A program made the position numbers and the translations under genes. Shown one piece after another: positions 11,290-22,132 of a stretch of DNA of 64,000 nt. The stretch covers positions 1 through 64,000 of the forward strand of contig JAKSZP010017368.1 of assembly GCA_022478985.1 (NCBI GenBank), in the 5' to 3' direction. The DNA comes from Massospora cicadina (lineage: Eukaryota; Entomophthoromycota; Entomophthoromycetes; Entomophthorales; Entomophthoraceae). Positions within the stretch are counted from its first letter, which is position 1; each line of letters begins with the position of its first letter. Under the pieces are notes generated by a model. It ran no database searches. It was not told the origin of the DNA and worked only from the letters and a program-made list of their open reading frames with translations.

Positions 11290-11610
11290 GGGATGACAGG
11301 GTTGGGGCTTCAGGCAACTGGAGCTCTGACACTAAAGCCCACGAGTTGGCCAGTTTATGATCGACCTTGGCCTACTGGATGTGTGGAGAGCTGGCCGTGG
11401 TGAGGAGGGAGAGACTTAGGGGGCTCACATCCAAGGGGTTCATTTCTCCCGCATTGACCTTGTGTCTGTGCCCCAGCCTCTCCTGAGTCACTGCAAGTTA
11501 ATCCTTCGGAATCATGATCCAGGTGCTTCAGACCACAGGCCCCTGAAACTGCAGATCAGTGACCCTCAGGTTGCTTCTGCAGGGAAAGGGATCTGGGGAC
11601 TGAACCTGAA
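11290..11610 (+). pseudogene. LINE-C endonuclease C-terminal part
   Basis: Frames read LGLLDVWRAGRGEEGE, then RIDLVSVPQPLLSHCKLIL and GASDHRPLKLQISD. These are the late motifs of an apurinic-type endonuclease of L1 LINEs: the RID block and the SDH catalytic block. Both key motifs look intact, but the N-terminal half is missing because of truncation and the frame is interrupted. Confidence 0.8.
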
Positions 11611-11820
11611 CTCTTGAAGTGGAGTCCACTTTAGGATATCATGAGGAAGAAGGTGAGGTGGCGGAGAAGCCAGAATGTGGGAAAGCCAGATGCCCCAGTA
11701 AAATGGTTGTGGATGAAGGCTAATCTCAATATGGCTTGTAAAATCTTTGGGAGGCTGCTAGGGGCCATGCGTTCGAGGTGTGAAGCCTTGTAGAGCTTTG
11801 AAAGTACCTGCAAGCAGTCC

Positions 11821-13640
11821 ATGGCCATTGGGGCATCTGCCTACACGGCCGAGGCTGAATTGTATGCGAAATTGATGGGAGCCTTCATGGTGGACCGCCT
11901 CAAACAAAGGAATTCTAGATGGGATGAGGATTCTAACAGCAATGTGGCCCTACTCGGCAAGGCAATAGGGGCATTTAGACCTTCAGCAATGATCTTGTCA
12001 CTTTGTGATGGGGGAGTTGAGGTGAAGGATGCAGCTCGAATGGCTGAGGTGGCCAAATCCTACTATGAGGACCTTTATGGCCCCTCTGAGAATGACCCAG
12101 AGGCATCCAAAGTACTCTCAAGCGGACTGGGGGTACTGCCAAAGGAGACTCAGCTGCACATATGTAGCAAGATCCACAAATCGGAGGTGTCAAACGCCAT
12201 CTGCAAGGGCAAGAATGGCAAGGCTCCTGGGGAGGATGGGTTGATCTTGGAGCTCTTCAAGTTATTTTGGACAGAAATTTCTGAGGTACTTGCTGAGCTG
12301 TACAATCAACTCCTAGCCTCTGGTACAATCGAGCCAGCGTTTTCAAAGGGTGTAGTGGTGGTGTTGTATAAGAAGGGCGATCCCTCATGGGGAACTATCA
12401 GCCTTTGACCCTGCTTAACGTTGACTATTAGATCTTAATGAAGATCCTAACCAATCGAATAAAGGGGGTTGTGGCAGATGTTGTTGGCAAAGAGCAGATT
12501 GGGCTCATCACAGGACGCTCAATTACTGACAACTTGATGCTGCTTCACATGATAGAAGAGTGGGCAAGTAAACAGTATGACCAGAGGAAGTGGCTACTGT
12601 TTCTTGATCAAGAGAAGGCGTATGATAGGGTGAATCATGAGTTTCTTTGGTAAGTGTTAAGTAGGGTTGGAAAAAAGGGGCATTTGCTGAGACTGCTTAA
12701 AGCGAATTATGAGAAAGCCTCATTAGTTGTTAATTTCAATGATGTCCTCTCCCATCCCTTTAGGGTGTGTAGGGGCGTGCGTCAGGGAGACCCCCTATCT
12801 CCCTTGTTGTTTTTTCTTGCAATAGAGACTCTTTTAGTGGATCTCAAAAAGTCGGACTGGAGGAAACTTACCATCAACGGCGAGGAGTACTATCTTCATT
12901 GTTTGTGGATGATACGTGGATTTATGTTTCGTCAGAGGAGGAAGAGAAGGTGGTGATGAACATTCTGAAGATGTAACAGAACACAAGCAACGCTAAGGTC
13001 AATTTGTCGAAATCCAGGGCTTGGCCTATCAGCAGAATGGTGACGTTGGGTTTGTCACCAAAGAGCTTGATCCCCTGGATGGCAACAGGGGAGGAGTTTC
13101 TTATCTCAGGTGTCCAATCCCTGGGCGAGCATCGCAGCACAAAATTTGGCTCAAACTTGAAGCAGATCTTAAAAAAGCGGCTTGGAAGTGGCAATGGCTC
13201 AATTTATCTTATCAGGTCAGAGCCATTGTCATGAACACTTTCATTCTTTACAGACTATGGTACATTGCCAGATTTGTTCCACCGCCGGCATCTTCCATCA
13301 GAAGAATAAGAGTTCAATCATCCAGTTCATTTGGCGAGGGCGAGCGTCAAAAACCAGTTACTCTAACTTGTGTCAGAAGGTGAAGGGGGGCGTCGTCTGA
13401 TTAACTTTGGTAGTATGAACAAAGCACTGTAGCTGAAATGGATCTCACGGGTCACTTGGGAGGGAAAATCCATCTGTTGGTCTCCAATAAGGAGGATTAC
13501 CTCTCTAAGGATTGCAAGGACAGTTCGAACAAGGATCTTGGTGTTAGCTGGGGCATCAATCAAGGGGACATTACAAGTGCGGGGAACCTACAGGATACTG
13601 GAAGGATTACTTTAGAGCTTGGGCGGGCAGCAAGGGTAGA
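11821..13640 (+). pseudogene. LINE-C reverse transcriptase remnant
   Basis: The first open block (11821-12408) covers the linker and early reverse transcriptase, with GKNGKAPGEDGLILELFK and VVVLYKKGDPS. A stop follows in the TLLNVDY region. The next block (12438-12653) has ILMKILTNRIKGVV and LDQEKAYDRVNHEFLW. The next (12654-12956) has CRGVRQGDPLSPLLFFLAIE. The catalytic motif is in another frame near 12900 as SSLFVDDTWIYVSS, so the Asp pair survives but a frameshift precedes it. Later blocks to 13640 match the thumb and connection region only weakly. Confidence 0.88.
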
Positions 13641-14123
13641 TTAGAGGGTGGAGAGTGGACCATTGAAAGGATCCGGGAAGCTCCCTTTGGGGAGGAGCTT
13701 GGGGACTGGAGATGGAACCTCGTTTGCGCAAGGCCTTCAAGAACATTATTGGGGTGGTCCACTGGGGGGACCTCCTTTATGGCGATGGCCAGAGGGGCTT
13801 AGTGTGGAAGCAGCCAATAATGTTACCAGCACCTCCAAGGGGCTGGTAAGGAAGGCATGGGATGTTGTGGAAGCAACTGAACTGCCTTCTTGCTGGAGGG
13901 AAGCAATTCCTTCTCTGGCTGCATTAGAGGCTGGGGAAGCCCATTCAGAAGGTCGTGGAGGGCAGGATCGGTGGGTGTTCCCACGAGGAAGAGAAGGCTG
14001 GAGATTATCCAGATGGGAAAGCCTCTTCATCCTTCAGGACTGGCTCAAGGTGGGGGGAGGTAGCGGTGTCTGCCTCTCAGATTTCACAACCGCCAGGTTT
14101 CAGAAGCTACAAGACAGAGAGCT

Positions 14124-14404
14124 TTGCTTGACATACTTGTCCCGGATCACTTGAAAAATGCGACCTGGCCTGATGACCTGTGGGGAGGAAGGTTAAGGGA
14201 TGCTGGTATATACCAGTTCAGATCTTTCTCGCTAAACTCCGCAGCAACATCCTGGTTACTGGGGCGACTCTGCAGAAGTGGAGTAAGCATAAGGAGGATG
14301 ACCTTCTGAATGCCTGTAAGGTATGCAGAGGGGTGGAGATGGCAAAGCACATCTTCACAGAGTGTCCGGCAGCGGATGCTGTGTGGAGTAGTGTTCTCCT
14401 TTAG
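14124..14404 (+). pseudogene. LINE-C ORF2 C-terminal zinc-finger region
   Basis: The frame at 14180-14404 ends CKVCRGVEMAKHIFTECPAADAVW. This fits the C-X2-C-X7-H-X4-C motif at the end of L1-type ORF2 proteins. It is the last recognisable coding block. The 3' region to 14949 has no frame I can support. Confidence 0.78.
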
Positions 14405-14966
14405 TACGAATCAAACAACCAGGGGTGCAAGTTATTCTATGGTCATCTCACATAGCCAGAGATCCTGACTGCGTATGCCCCACCAAGTCTGCTTACAGAC
14501 AAGGAGGGGTTCAGGGTCTGGTGTACGATATAGGGGGAGGTGATGAATGCTCTATGGCTTGCCAGAAACCAGCGTTGCTTCCCTTCAGAAGGAATCCAGG
14601 CAACAAGCTCCCTGGCCATAGTCAAGCGATGTCCAGTAATATCTTTAGAAAGCTATGGCAATCCTCTTTCCTCAAGTAAGCCCAACTTTGGGAGTTAGTC
14701 TGGTCTCATTCCTCGCAGTATGGGATGGGAGGCATATCTCTGAACTGTCTGGGTAGCCTTTGCTACCTGGTAGAACAAACAGTGAAGAATATGTCAGTTT
14801 AGCGGTGGTGTGAGCCACCCCATCCGTGGTTGGGCCCACCTTGGTGGTTCTTAGATTCGCGCAGCCCCAGTGCAGCGGGGGCAGTACCCTTGGTTTCATC
14901 CCGCGAAAGTTGCCTGCACTGGGTGCCCTAACGGGCACAAAAAACTCAAAGAAACTATTATCTTGT

Positions 14967-16240
14967 GAGACGGGTTTGTTGACTGGTACTTGAATGGGCT
15001 TGGATCCGTTGTATACAGTTAAGAAGTGTGCATTGTCCTTTACTGGTTGATATGCCTGCTGCCCACTATCCTGCGACTGCTGTGCTGCTCTGGGGGAGGT
15101 TATATTAAAGAGGTTCTCATGTTATTGCTCAATATTACATTTGGCCACTTCCTCTCAGCTGCCGCATCCTTCTCCTCCTTTTTTCTTCTCCTTTGCCTAC
15201 TTCGCCGCCTTTCTAGCCATTTTCGCTTCTTTACGCTGCTCTGGGGAGACTGGTTTGAGAACCTCATAGCTATCCTGTATTTCTCAAGGCGGGCTGTTTG
15301 TACGTCTCCTTGATCTGTTTCCTTCAGACTTCCTTCACACACTCAATAAACTTTCTTCTCTCCAATGCAACCGGAAATGTATTATTTTTATGCCCTACTT
15401 TGTTTCAGATTGTGCATATGGGCGGGTACTTTTTTGGGCGGACAGAAAAATGGCGATATAGGTTCCCCTTCAAATATAAGATGTACAATTTGAATGGTAT
15501 AGTATTTATGTCGCCTTAGCGTCCATGCCTAGATGAATCATTTCTACAGCCTTATCTGTGTGCCAGGTGTGACAGGTTGCGGTTTTTCTTTATTTCAAAG
15601 TTAACTAGTTCCCTGTATGCGCTCAGGCTACTTGTTAGCTATGCCTCAAGGTATCCTCGCTTTTCTGTAGTTGGAAATCTTTAAAGTATCACAAACAGTT
15701 TTTGTCATCCAAAAGCGGTTAAATGTAATTAGGATACTAGCTGAATTTGCTCAGGCCTCTTACCTACCCTAAGCTTGGTGTAGGTGACTAAAAATGGGGC
15801 AGTTATGGCGGCGCCAGTGGCTTTGGCATTAGCAAAGCCAAGGTCTAAGGTTCACATAGTGAATTTTCAGTCAGGCTTACTGCTTCTGGGAAGTGTCCTG
15901 GGATAGCCTGACATAATGCTTCATATCGTAGAGGTTCTTAAATTCTTAAGTTAATATACAACCAAATTTACTTGATAATTTGGGTAATGTGCGGCTGATG
16001 TTCCTAGTTTGGTGGAAAGCTTAGGCTATTATGAGATAGTCACTATTTGGGACATATGGTACCTTTTTTGTGCTTTGGTTAAAGTTAAGCAGCTGGGACT
16101 TCAATACCAAGCTGTTCCCTTCGTCGCTGCTGCATAGGTGTGTGAGATCAATGGATTGAGTCGCTTTGTCATCCCCTGATTGGATGGCACAATTAAGACA
16201 AGCTGTAATTAGTTAAATCAATTTATCCAACTGTGAACAA
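14967..16240 (-). pseudogene. LINE-B3 ORF1 remnant
   Basis: Minus-strand fragments match LINE-B1 ORF1. EALCQAIPGHFPEAVSLTENS near 15900 compares with KFCEDVHKIFPTAVYVAPHS. A basic, Glu/Lys-rich stretch at 15342-15100 (RRRKKEEKDAAAERKW) corresponds to the basic segment after the CCHC knuckle. The knuckle itself is not readable. ORF1 of this family is an RNA-binding chaperone-like protein. No continuous frame remains. Confidence 0.6.
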
Positions 16241-16439
16241 AAGTGACGCTTATGGAAAAAAGTTTTTCATCTCTTATTTCATTTTCTTCAGTGCACCAAA
16301 ATTTCAAGGACTCATCCTCAACAAAGCCTTCTTTTATCCTCTGGAAAACTCTTTTGCTTGATGATATACAATTTGGATGTCAGGCAATCTTGAAATCCAT
16401 CAACTTTTTGATGTGCTTCTCCAGCTCAGTGTATTATAG

Positions 16440-17500
16440 TAAATAGTAGGCTTGTAGTTTTAGAACCCATTGGGCCAGTCGCCCCTCTGGTTTCTTCAGA
16501 TTATGGAGCCAGCGTAGAGATGAGTGGTTGGTCACCATAGTAAAATTTGTCCTGTGGATATACACTTTCAATTGCTTGCATGCATAAATGGATAGAAGAC
16601 ATTTGCGCTATGTCACAGTGTAGTTTCTTTCTGCTGGCATTAGTGTTCTGATCACATAGGCCACCAGATATTCTTCCATTCATCAACCACTTGAGTCAAT
16701 ATGCCACTGTTTGACATTTATGAGGCATCATTTAGATGAAGAATTTCCGATTAAAAGTTGGATTTCAAGACTGAACTAGTCATCAAAAATTGGGGTAATT
16801 TATTGAACCATATTTTCCTCATCATCCATACATAACTTTTTTGATCCTTCAGTAAGTGTAACAATGACTCAGAAATTCTGGCGAAATCCTTAATGAATTG
16901 GCAATAGTAGCCAAACATCCCATAAAATGTTTGTATATCCCAAACGCTCTTTGATATTGGCATCTCTTTAATGACTGTAATCTTCTGAAGCTAGGGTTGC
17001 AGTACGCTTGAGTTTATCACAAACCAAATACTCAAGCTCTTTCTTGAAAAATTGACACCTTCTAGGCTTGATCTTTAAGTTTGCCGTCACCAGGCGCTTA
17101 AACACTTCTTTTTGAGCTTTAGGGGTCAGTGAAGGTCCTTTCTAATATATTGATATCATCCAAGTATACCAAAATGCAGAATAACTTCAAATCACTGAGG
17201 GTAGAATACATGGCTCTCTGGAATGTCGCTGGAGCATTGCACAATACCTGCGGCATTCTGAACAGTTGGTACAGTCCCTATGCGGTATTTATCACACATT
17301 TTTCTTGATATTACTTTGGAAAATCAATTTGCCGATATACTGAAAATAAAGTCCACTGTCAAAAAGTATTTGACATCCCCTAGGTCTCAAGCATGCCATC
17401 AATCCTCAGCAGTGGATAAAAATCCTTCTTAGTGATTATTAAATTGGCCATAATTGATTACCAATCAGTTATATCCACCTTCTTTATCACAAATATAATT
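16440..17500 (-). pseudogene. gypsy-2 reverse transcriptase and RNase H remnant
   Basis: The reverse transcriptase includes VINYGQFNNH (cf. VDYRxLN), LFRMPQVLCNAPATFQRAM and LVYLDDINILERTF, so the YxDD motif is intact near 17170. The connection (16963-16751) reads FYGMFGYYCQFIKDFARISE. RNase H at about 16672-16440 reads YLVAYVIRTLMPAERNYTVT, stop, RKCLLSIYACKQL, then TNHSSLRWLHNLKKPEGRLAQW. Frames are broken between blocks. This element differs clearly from gypsy-1. Confidence 0.85.
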
Positions 17501-20300
17501 AGACTCGCCCATGGAATCATCTACAGTTTGAAGTGCCCATGATCTACTAACTTGCTGATCTCTTTGGTGACCTTAGCTTCAGCAGCCTTAGATTGACGGA
17601 CGAGTCTCGTCCTTATTGTTGGATATTCCTCAGTGTCATTCTTATAGATCACGTTTTTTAACATCTGAAGTCAGGGTAATCTTGGGTAATATCACACAAT
17701 ATCTATTAAATAATCAGAGCACAGCTTTTTACTGTTGCTATTATAAATAAGTCAGATCCTATCAAACAATCAAAGTGTTGACATTTTCTGTAGCATCCAC
17801 CGGTAATCCCATCTTATTTAATGTTCCAAAGTCATAAGATTTACTGATATCCACCATCAGAATATGATGCAGAAATGCAATGGCTTAGTTTTTCTCTATC
17901 TTCATCAGAATTTCTCCTAGATTGTCCAGTAGCACACATATATCTCTGTGTCCTAGCATAATAATCCCTTGTGATACCCATGCTCAATCCTTTATTGTTT
18001 CATGCCTGATGAATTATCCATATAATTGCTCTAGGATTTTTTGCGTTACCCCTGTGGTAACAATTATTTGCATTCCCAGTGGTTTGGTACTTGTCATTTT
18101 CCTTCTAAAGGGTATCCCACGAAATTACAAAATCTCCTTCAGCATTACATTATGTTTTGTCCAACTGTCTTGTACTGGATGGGAATGATGCCGTCATTGT
18201 AAATCAAATTCCTAAAATGTTCTTCGTTGTCAGTGATAGTTTTCCTTTCCACTGACATAATATGGGCAGCGTTGCCTCAAAATTGTCAGGATATTCTCCT
18301 AAAATTCTCATTTCACACTATAATTTCTCATGAATTTCGCCCTATTAAGTATGTCATATTTTTTATTAGCCAACACTATGGTGGGATCTGGCTACAAGTG
18401 ATTTGAATCAAAGTGGCAGCGCACTGTAGGCTCCACAAAATAGTTTGATATGTGGTCTAATGGTTCCATATTCCTTCATGTGCTCTAGATCCAGCAAAAT
18501 CTTCATCTTTTTCACCAATTTGTCAAAATGAAGTTGATGGGTGCACCACTGGCAATTATCACTTGCACAAGCAATAAGTTGACTATGATATCCACATATG
18601 TACACTTAAATATTGTAATAAAGGTTTGACTGAGTGAATAGTGGAATTCTACAATTTGAGAAATGAATAAATTATGTAGATAAATCATGGAAATATTCCT
18701 TAATCACACTTATGGGGAGAGATACGTTCACCTCATTAAATCTCATCATGAGCAATTCTTTCATGATTTTGGTAGATCTAATCTTTTCTGCTAGCTGACA
18801 AGTTTATGGCCGGCAACTTCTTAATTATTCATGGTTAATACCCTTTGCTTTTTCTCAGGTGATGGTGTTTATGTGCAAACTAACACCATGGAGATAAGAT
18901 CATGTGTTTCATCAACTATAAACTCATCAGAAATATCTATGTCATTGTTCATTATATTGGGGGGGACATGTTTGACTGCAGTGACAGATTGTTCCTTATC
19001 TAAACCGTGGGTCCCTTTCCTATATCTTGACTGATTTTTTTCTCTTTCGCCTGGACTATAGTAGATTGCTCCCTGGGCTTCTTGCTCCAACATTATGCAG
19101 CGAAATAATCATGTTTCCCGCATTGGTGTCTGTAATTCTGAGTCTTTCCCACTTATTTTTGTCCTTTAGGCTTGTTTCCCATCATACCTCGATTTGGTTG
19201 CTCTTAGATAGGCTTGGAGAATACTACTGAATTTTAGTTTTTAACAGGAATATCTTAAAGGTTCAATTATGGGCCATAAAGGTTTTTCTTACATATTTAA
19301 TGATCTACCATCATTAATGTAAACATCTGCGTCACTAATGGTGAAGCAATAAATGATGTAAATCTCATTATGGCTGAAGTGCCGCTTACATCACTATTAA
19401 TGCATCAAAATCTGATAGTAAATTTGCACCAGCCAGGATTTATAATTTATGGTAAAATTGGTCATTAAAAGCTGCTAGAGTTTCATTATCTTATGAATGA
19501 ATGGCTATAAATTCCTGTTTGCAATCAAACATCCGCTTAAGAATTCTAGACTTTACCATAATGGATTCTTTGGTTTCATTATAAGTCCAATTGTCCCCAT
19601 TCATATGGCGCAACACTAGATTCTGACAAACGGTTTTCAGGCAGTTCATCATGGCACTTGCTTTGTGTCAAGCACTAAATTTAAATACGGTCATTCAAAT
19701 AATCAAAAACGCAGTGGCTTTGTCCTGTTGAAATGTGGGCAATATTAGGGTACTCCAAAATTCATCTGCGGCGCCACTGGCAGGGGATTCCTGCCCAATG
19801 ATTCGATCAACCATAGAAGTAACTTGGGTATCAGACATATTTGCAAAAATCGACACAGGCATATTTAAGGGTGGTGAACCTTCCCAGATGGAGTTTAAGC
19901 GTATGTTATCAGTTTTCTCTGCTTTATTTATATGCAATTGTATTTGTGATTATCCAGTTCCTCTATGCGCTTTAAAAGTGACGCCACATATTTATTATCT
20001 AGTATAATTATTCTCTATTCTCTTCTCACTTGTCCTTCTGAATAATACTTCTTTAATTAATTCTCCCTCCTTTTACTTTATGGAGGTGACTTTCCCATGG
20101 AGGTCCTTGTTGATTTACGACTTTCTCAACCTCTTCTGCAGCTATCATCACCCACTCTATAAAATATTGAAATTGGCCTGTGACTACAAGTTGATCAAGT
20201 TCTTATTTAATTTCTCTAGTTCTGTTCAGAGCTTCCTTAGTTCGTTCTTGTAAGTCATGGTTGATATGGTCTTTTTTATTAGTTCTGGCTTAAAACTCAA
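17501..20300 (-). pseudogene. gypsy-2 gag and protease region (poorly preserved)
   Basis: By position between the primer-binding site and the reverse transcriptase this is gag plus protease. A possible gag start is near 20262 (MTYKNELRKL, then TELEKLNKNLINL after a stop), a charged segment. The frame at 19937-19695 (IWEGSPPLNMPVSIF, QVTSMVDRIIGQE) resembles capsid-type sequence but no family motif is decisive. The protease active site is not identified. Confidence 0.45.
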
Positions 20301-20305
20301 CTTTT

Positions 20306-20322
20306 CCCTGTAGTGAGCACCA
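20306..20322 (-). other. gypsy-2 primer-binding site
   Basis: On the minus strand TGGTGCTCACTACAGGG lies one base inside the presumed LTR end (...TTTAACA). It starts with TGG, as needed to pair with the CCA end of a tRNA. The same 17 bases occur at the matching place in gypsy-3. The tRNA species is not identified. Confidence 0.75.
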
Positions 20323-20323
20323 A

Positions 20324-21046
20324 TGTTAAATCTCATGAGCTGTGTCTCCTCCCTGATTATAGCTCGCTTCAGTTCCCTAGATTCCTTACACAGGTTCTTT
20401 TTATGTGCTATCATTTGTTATTTTTATAATCTGAGAAAAGTATGTGGATGATTGATACTAGTATGAAGACTAGTATTAAGTTGAGCGTTTCACAACCAAA
20501 GCTTTCTTCTGCTTAGGGTTCTCATTGGAACAGGTATAATCTTCCTTCAACCCACTGATGAAGGTACTAATAACTCTCCAGATAACAAATAAATTCCTCT
20601 CCCTACAACTCATTCTCTGGAACTGGCAACTTCTGGATGGCAACAGTTTTTAACCTACTGTCATTAGGTTCAGCGGTTCTTAAGGGAACTTTTAATCTTG
20701 TGACATGACTCTTAATTCCGGCTGGAGGTCCTCTCTTTGGATCAATCCAGCAACTATAGTTCAATGGCCATCTTGATGATACGTCTTTCCTTCCTCTCTC
20801 TTGATGCAGGAGCCGCGGAGAATTTAATATAAATATTTAGCACATGGATATCTGATTCCTCTACTTAATCCCAAGAGTATTTAAAATTACACCAAATGTA
20901 AAAAAACTAAATATACACGAGACTAAAAAAATTCTACAATGTTCTTCCAGAATTTGGTATAGAATTCTTCCTTCTTCTATGAAACTTAACCTAGGATTAG
21001 GTTCAGAGGTTCTCCTCTCTCTTCTCACAGAGTCCGCGGAGATAAC
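20324..21046 (-). repeat. Probable gypsy-2 5' LTR, partial
   Basis: On the plus strand this starts TGTTAAATCT directly beside the primer-binding site, as an LTR should. No second copy is visible in the window, so its identity rests on position. Its right end is not reached because gypsy-3 is inserted at 21046, so it may continue after 30377. Confidence 0.5.
21042..21046. repeat. Target-site duplication of gypsy-3 (ATAAC)
   Basis: ATAAC precedes the left LTR and recurs at 30373-30377 directly after the right LTR. This perfect 5-bp duplication confirms both outer ends of gypsy-3, including the LTR that is split by H1. Confidence 0.92.
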
Positions 21047-21806
21047 TGTTGGACATTTTCCCTCCCAGCTTCAAGATAAGAATGTTGTGGTCAAACTTTG
21101 CTGAAAAGGAGAAATGTTGGACATTTACATTTCTGCGATAATGATAGCAACGATTTAAATAATAATGAATAAATAAGCCAAAGGACTTGGGCCAATTCTC
21201 AGTGGAACCCCACAAATTGGGTAACACAATTTTGAATACTTCAGGGCAAATTTCATGAGATTAAGCAGTCAGATTGCTCCAGACGCGTGGTGGACCATGG
21301 GGCGTCCATTGGATTTTACTCCCTAGCCATAACCATGTCCATTCAAGCACCTACGCGTGGACCACCCCCTTTTATAGGCTTGCGGGGGTCCCCAAGGTGC
21401 ATTATTTTTATCTAATGGATTGGTTAAAAATTTACTCAGTCGTTACCTAAGTTACATCTTGCCAAATAATAACTCCCCATCCATCGTTCAGCCTAAGTGA
21501 AGTGAGTTTTTCACACTTCAATAGGCTAAATTCCCATATTTCCTTATTTAGACTAGTCTAAGTTATTCCAAATTTAACATTAAATTTCCCTCAGCCCTCA
21601 ATAAAGTTAATTACTAAATGGAATAATATTGAGAGGGTTCATCTTTTCTTATCCCTGAGCGCTTAACAAAAACTTTAAAAATCCTTAACTTTCTAGTTTT
21701 TGAAGATTAAATCTTCCTTATTTATTCTCAGTGGTTTCAATCCCTAATTGTTGTATTTTTTGTAAGCAAGCACCTTCGAGCATCTCCCACGCCCCAAAAG
21801 CTAACA
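21047..21806 (+). repeat. gypsy-3 5' LTR
   Basis: A 760-bp repeat from TGTTGGACATT to AAGCTAACA. It aligns with 27651-27782 plus 29726-30372, for example TTCAGCCTAA.TGAAGTGAG and TAAATTCCCATATTTCCT in both. Differences are many, so the insertion is old. Confidence 0.92.
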
Positions 21807-21808
21807 AG

Positions 21809-21825
21809 TGGTGCTCACTACAGGG
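21809..21825 (+). other. gypsy-3 primer-binding site
   Basis: TGGTGCTCACTACAGGG begins two bases after the 5' LTR. It is identical to the primer-binding site of gypsy-2, so both elements probably use the same tRNA primer. I cannot name the tRNA. Confidence 0.8.
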
Positions 21826-22132
21826 CCTGTATAACACCAAAATCCTGTTAAAATAACAAAATGATAACTATTCTGGAACCAAAGCTAATAGATTAGAGAA
21901 CTGACTAGCCAGTGCTTTGTCTCGCCTCAATTGGCTTGAGCAGCACTCTCCACAAAGCCCTTATGAGCTCTCCCCAAATATTCTTAAACCTCTATTCAGA
22001 GACAATTTCACAACTGTTGAGGGCAGTATTGCCTCCTTCCTTTATGCTTATAAACCTGCGATAGAAGGAGCGACTGACCATCAAAAAACCTAGTATACTC
22101 TTCCCTGCTTGAGCCAGAAAGCTCAGAAGATC

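Larger units (their letters stand above)
11251..14949 (+). mobile_element. LINE-C: 5'-truncated L1-type LINE of a separate lineage
   Basis: A plus-strand LINE of about 3.7 kb is inserted against the orientation of LINE-B3 and flanked by a 17-bp duplication. It starts inside the endonuclease domain, so it is 5'-truncated, and ends in an A-rich tail (CACAAAAAACTCAA). Its reverse transcriptase (GKNGKAPGEDGL, LDQEKAYDRVNHEFLW, GVRQGDPLSPLLF) is clearly different from LINE-A and LINE-B. Frames are broken, so it is inactive. Confidence 0.88.
1..16240 (-). mobile_element. LINE-B3, old L1-type LINE interrupted by two insertions
   Basis: Read on the minus strand, decayed LINE-B coding sequence occurs in three blocks: ORF1 remains at 14967-16240, endonuclease and reverse transcriptase at 8720-11233, and the ORF2 C-terminus at 1-804. 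The blocks become collinear with LINE-B1 (36484-41759) when gypsy-1 and LINE-C are removed. At the gypsy-1 site the protein runs from VGAG directly into IAAQVVEEKLLQDI, matching the region after HLGVWLEAGGY in LINE-B1. Its own 3' end lies left of the window, so no target-site duplication can be checked. The right limit near 16240 is approximate, set where ORF1-like sequence gives way to gypsy-2 RNase H. Stops and frameshifts are numerous, and this is one of the oldest copies here. Confidence 0.8.
16241..21046 (-). mobile_element. gypsy-2: partial Ty3/gypsy element, integrase end missing
   Basis: On the minus strand the order is possible 5' LTR, primer-binding site, gag region, reverse transcriptase, RNase H. 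The sequence then stops at the 5' end of LINE-B3, so integrase and the 3' LTR are absent here. They may lie left of the window if LINE-B3 inserted into gypsy-2. gypsy-3 is inserted at its right side, and the continuation of gypsy-2 or its target should resume at 30378. Many stops are present. Confidence 0.75.

Noticed and set aside
15026..15313. Plus-strand frame with a strongly hydrophobic protein, like a small membrane protein
   Set aside because: It is the antisense of a Lys/Glu/Arg-rich stretch of LINE-B3 ORF1 on the minus strand. Such antisense frames read as Leu/Phe/Ser-rich.
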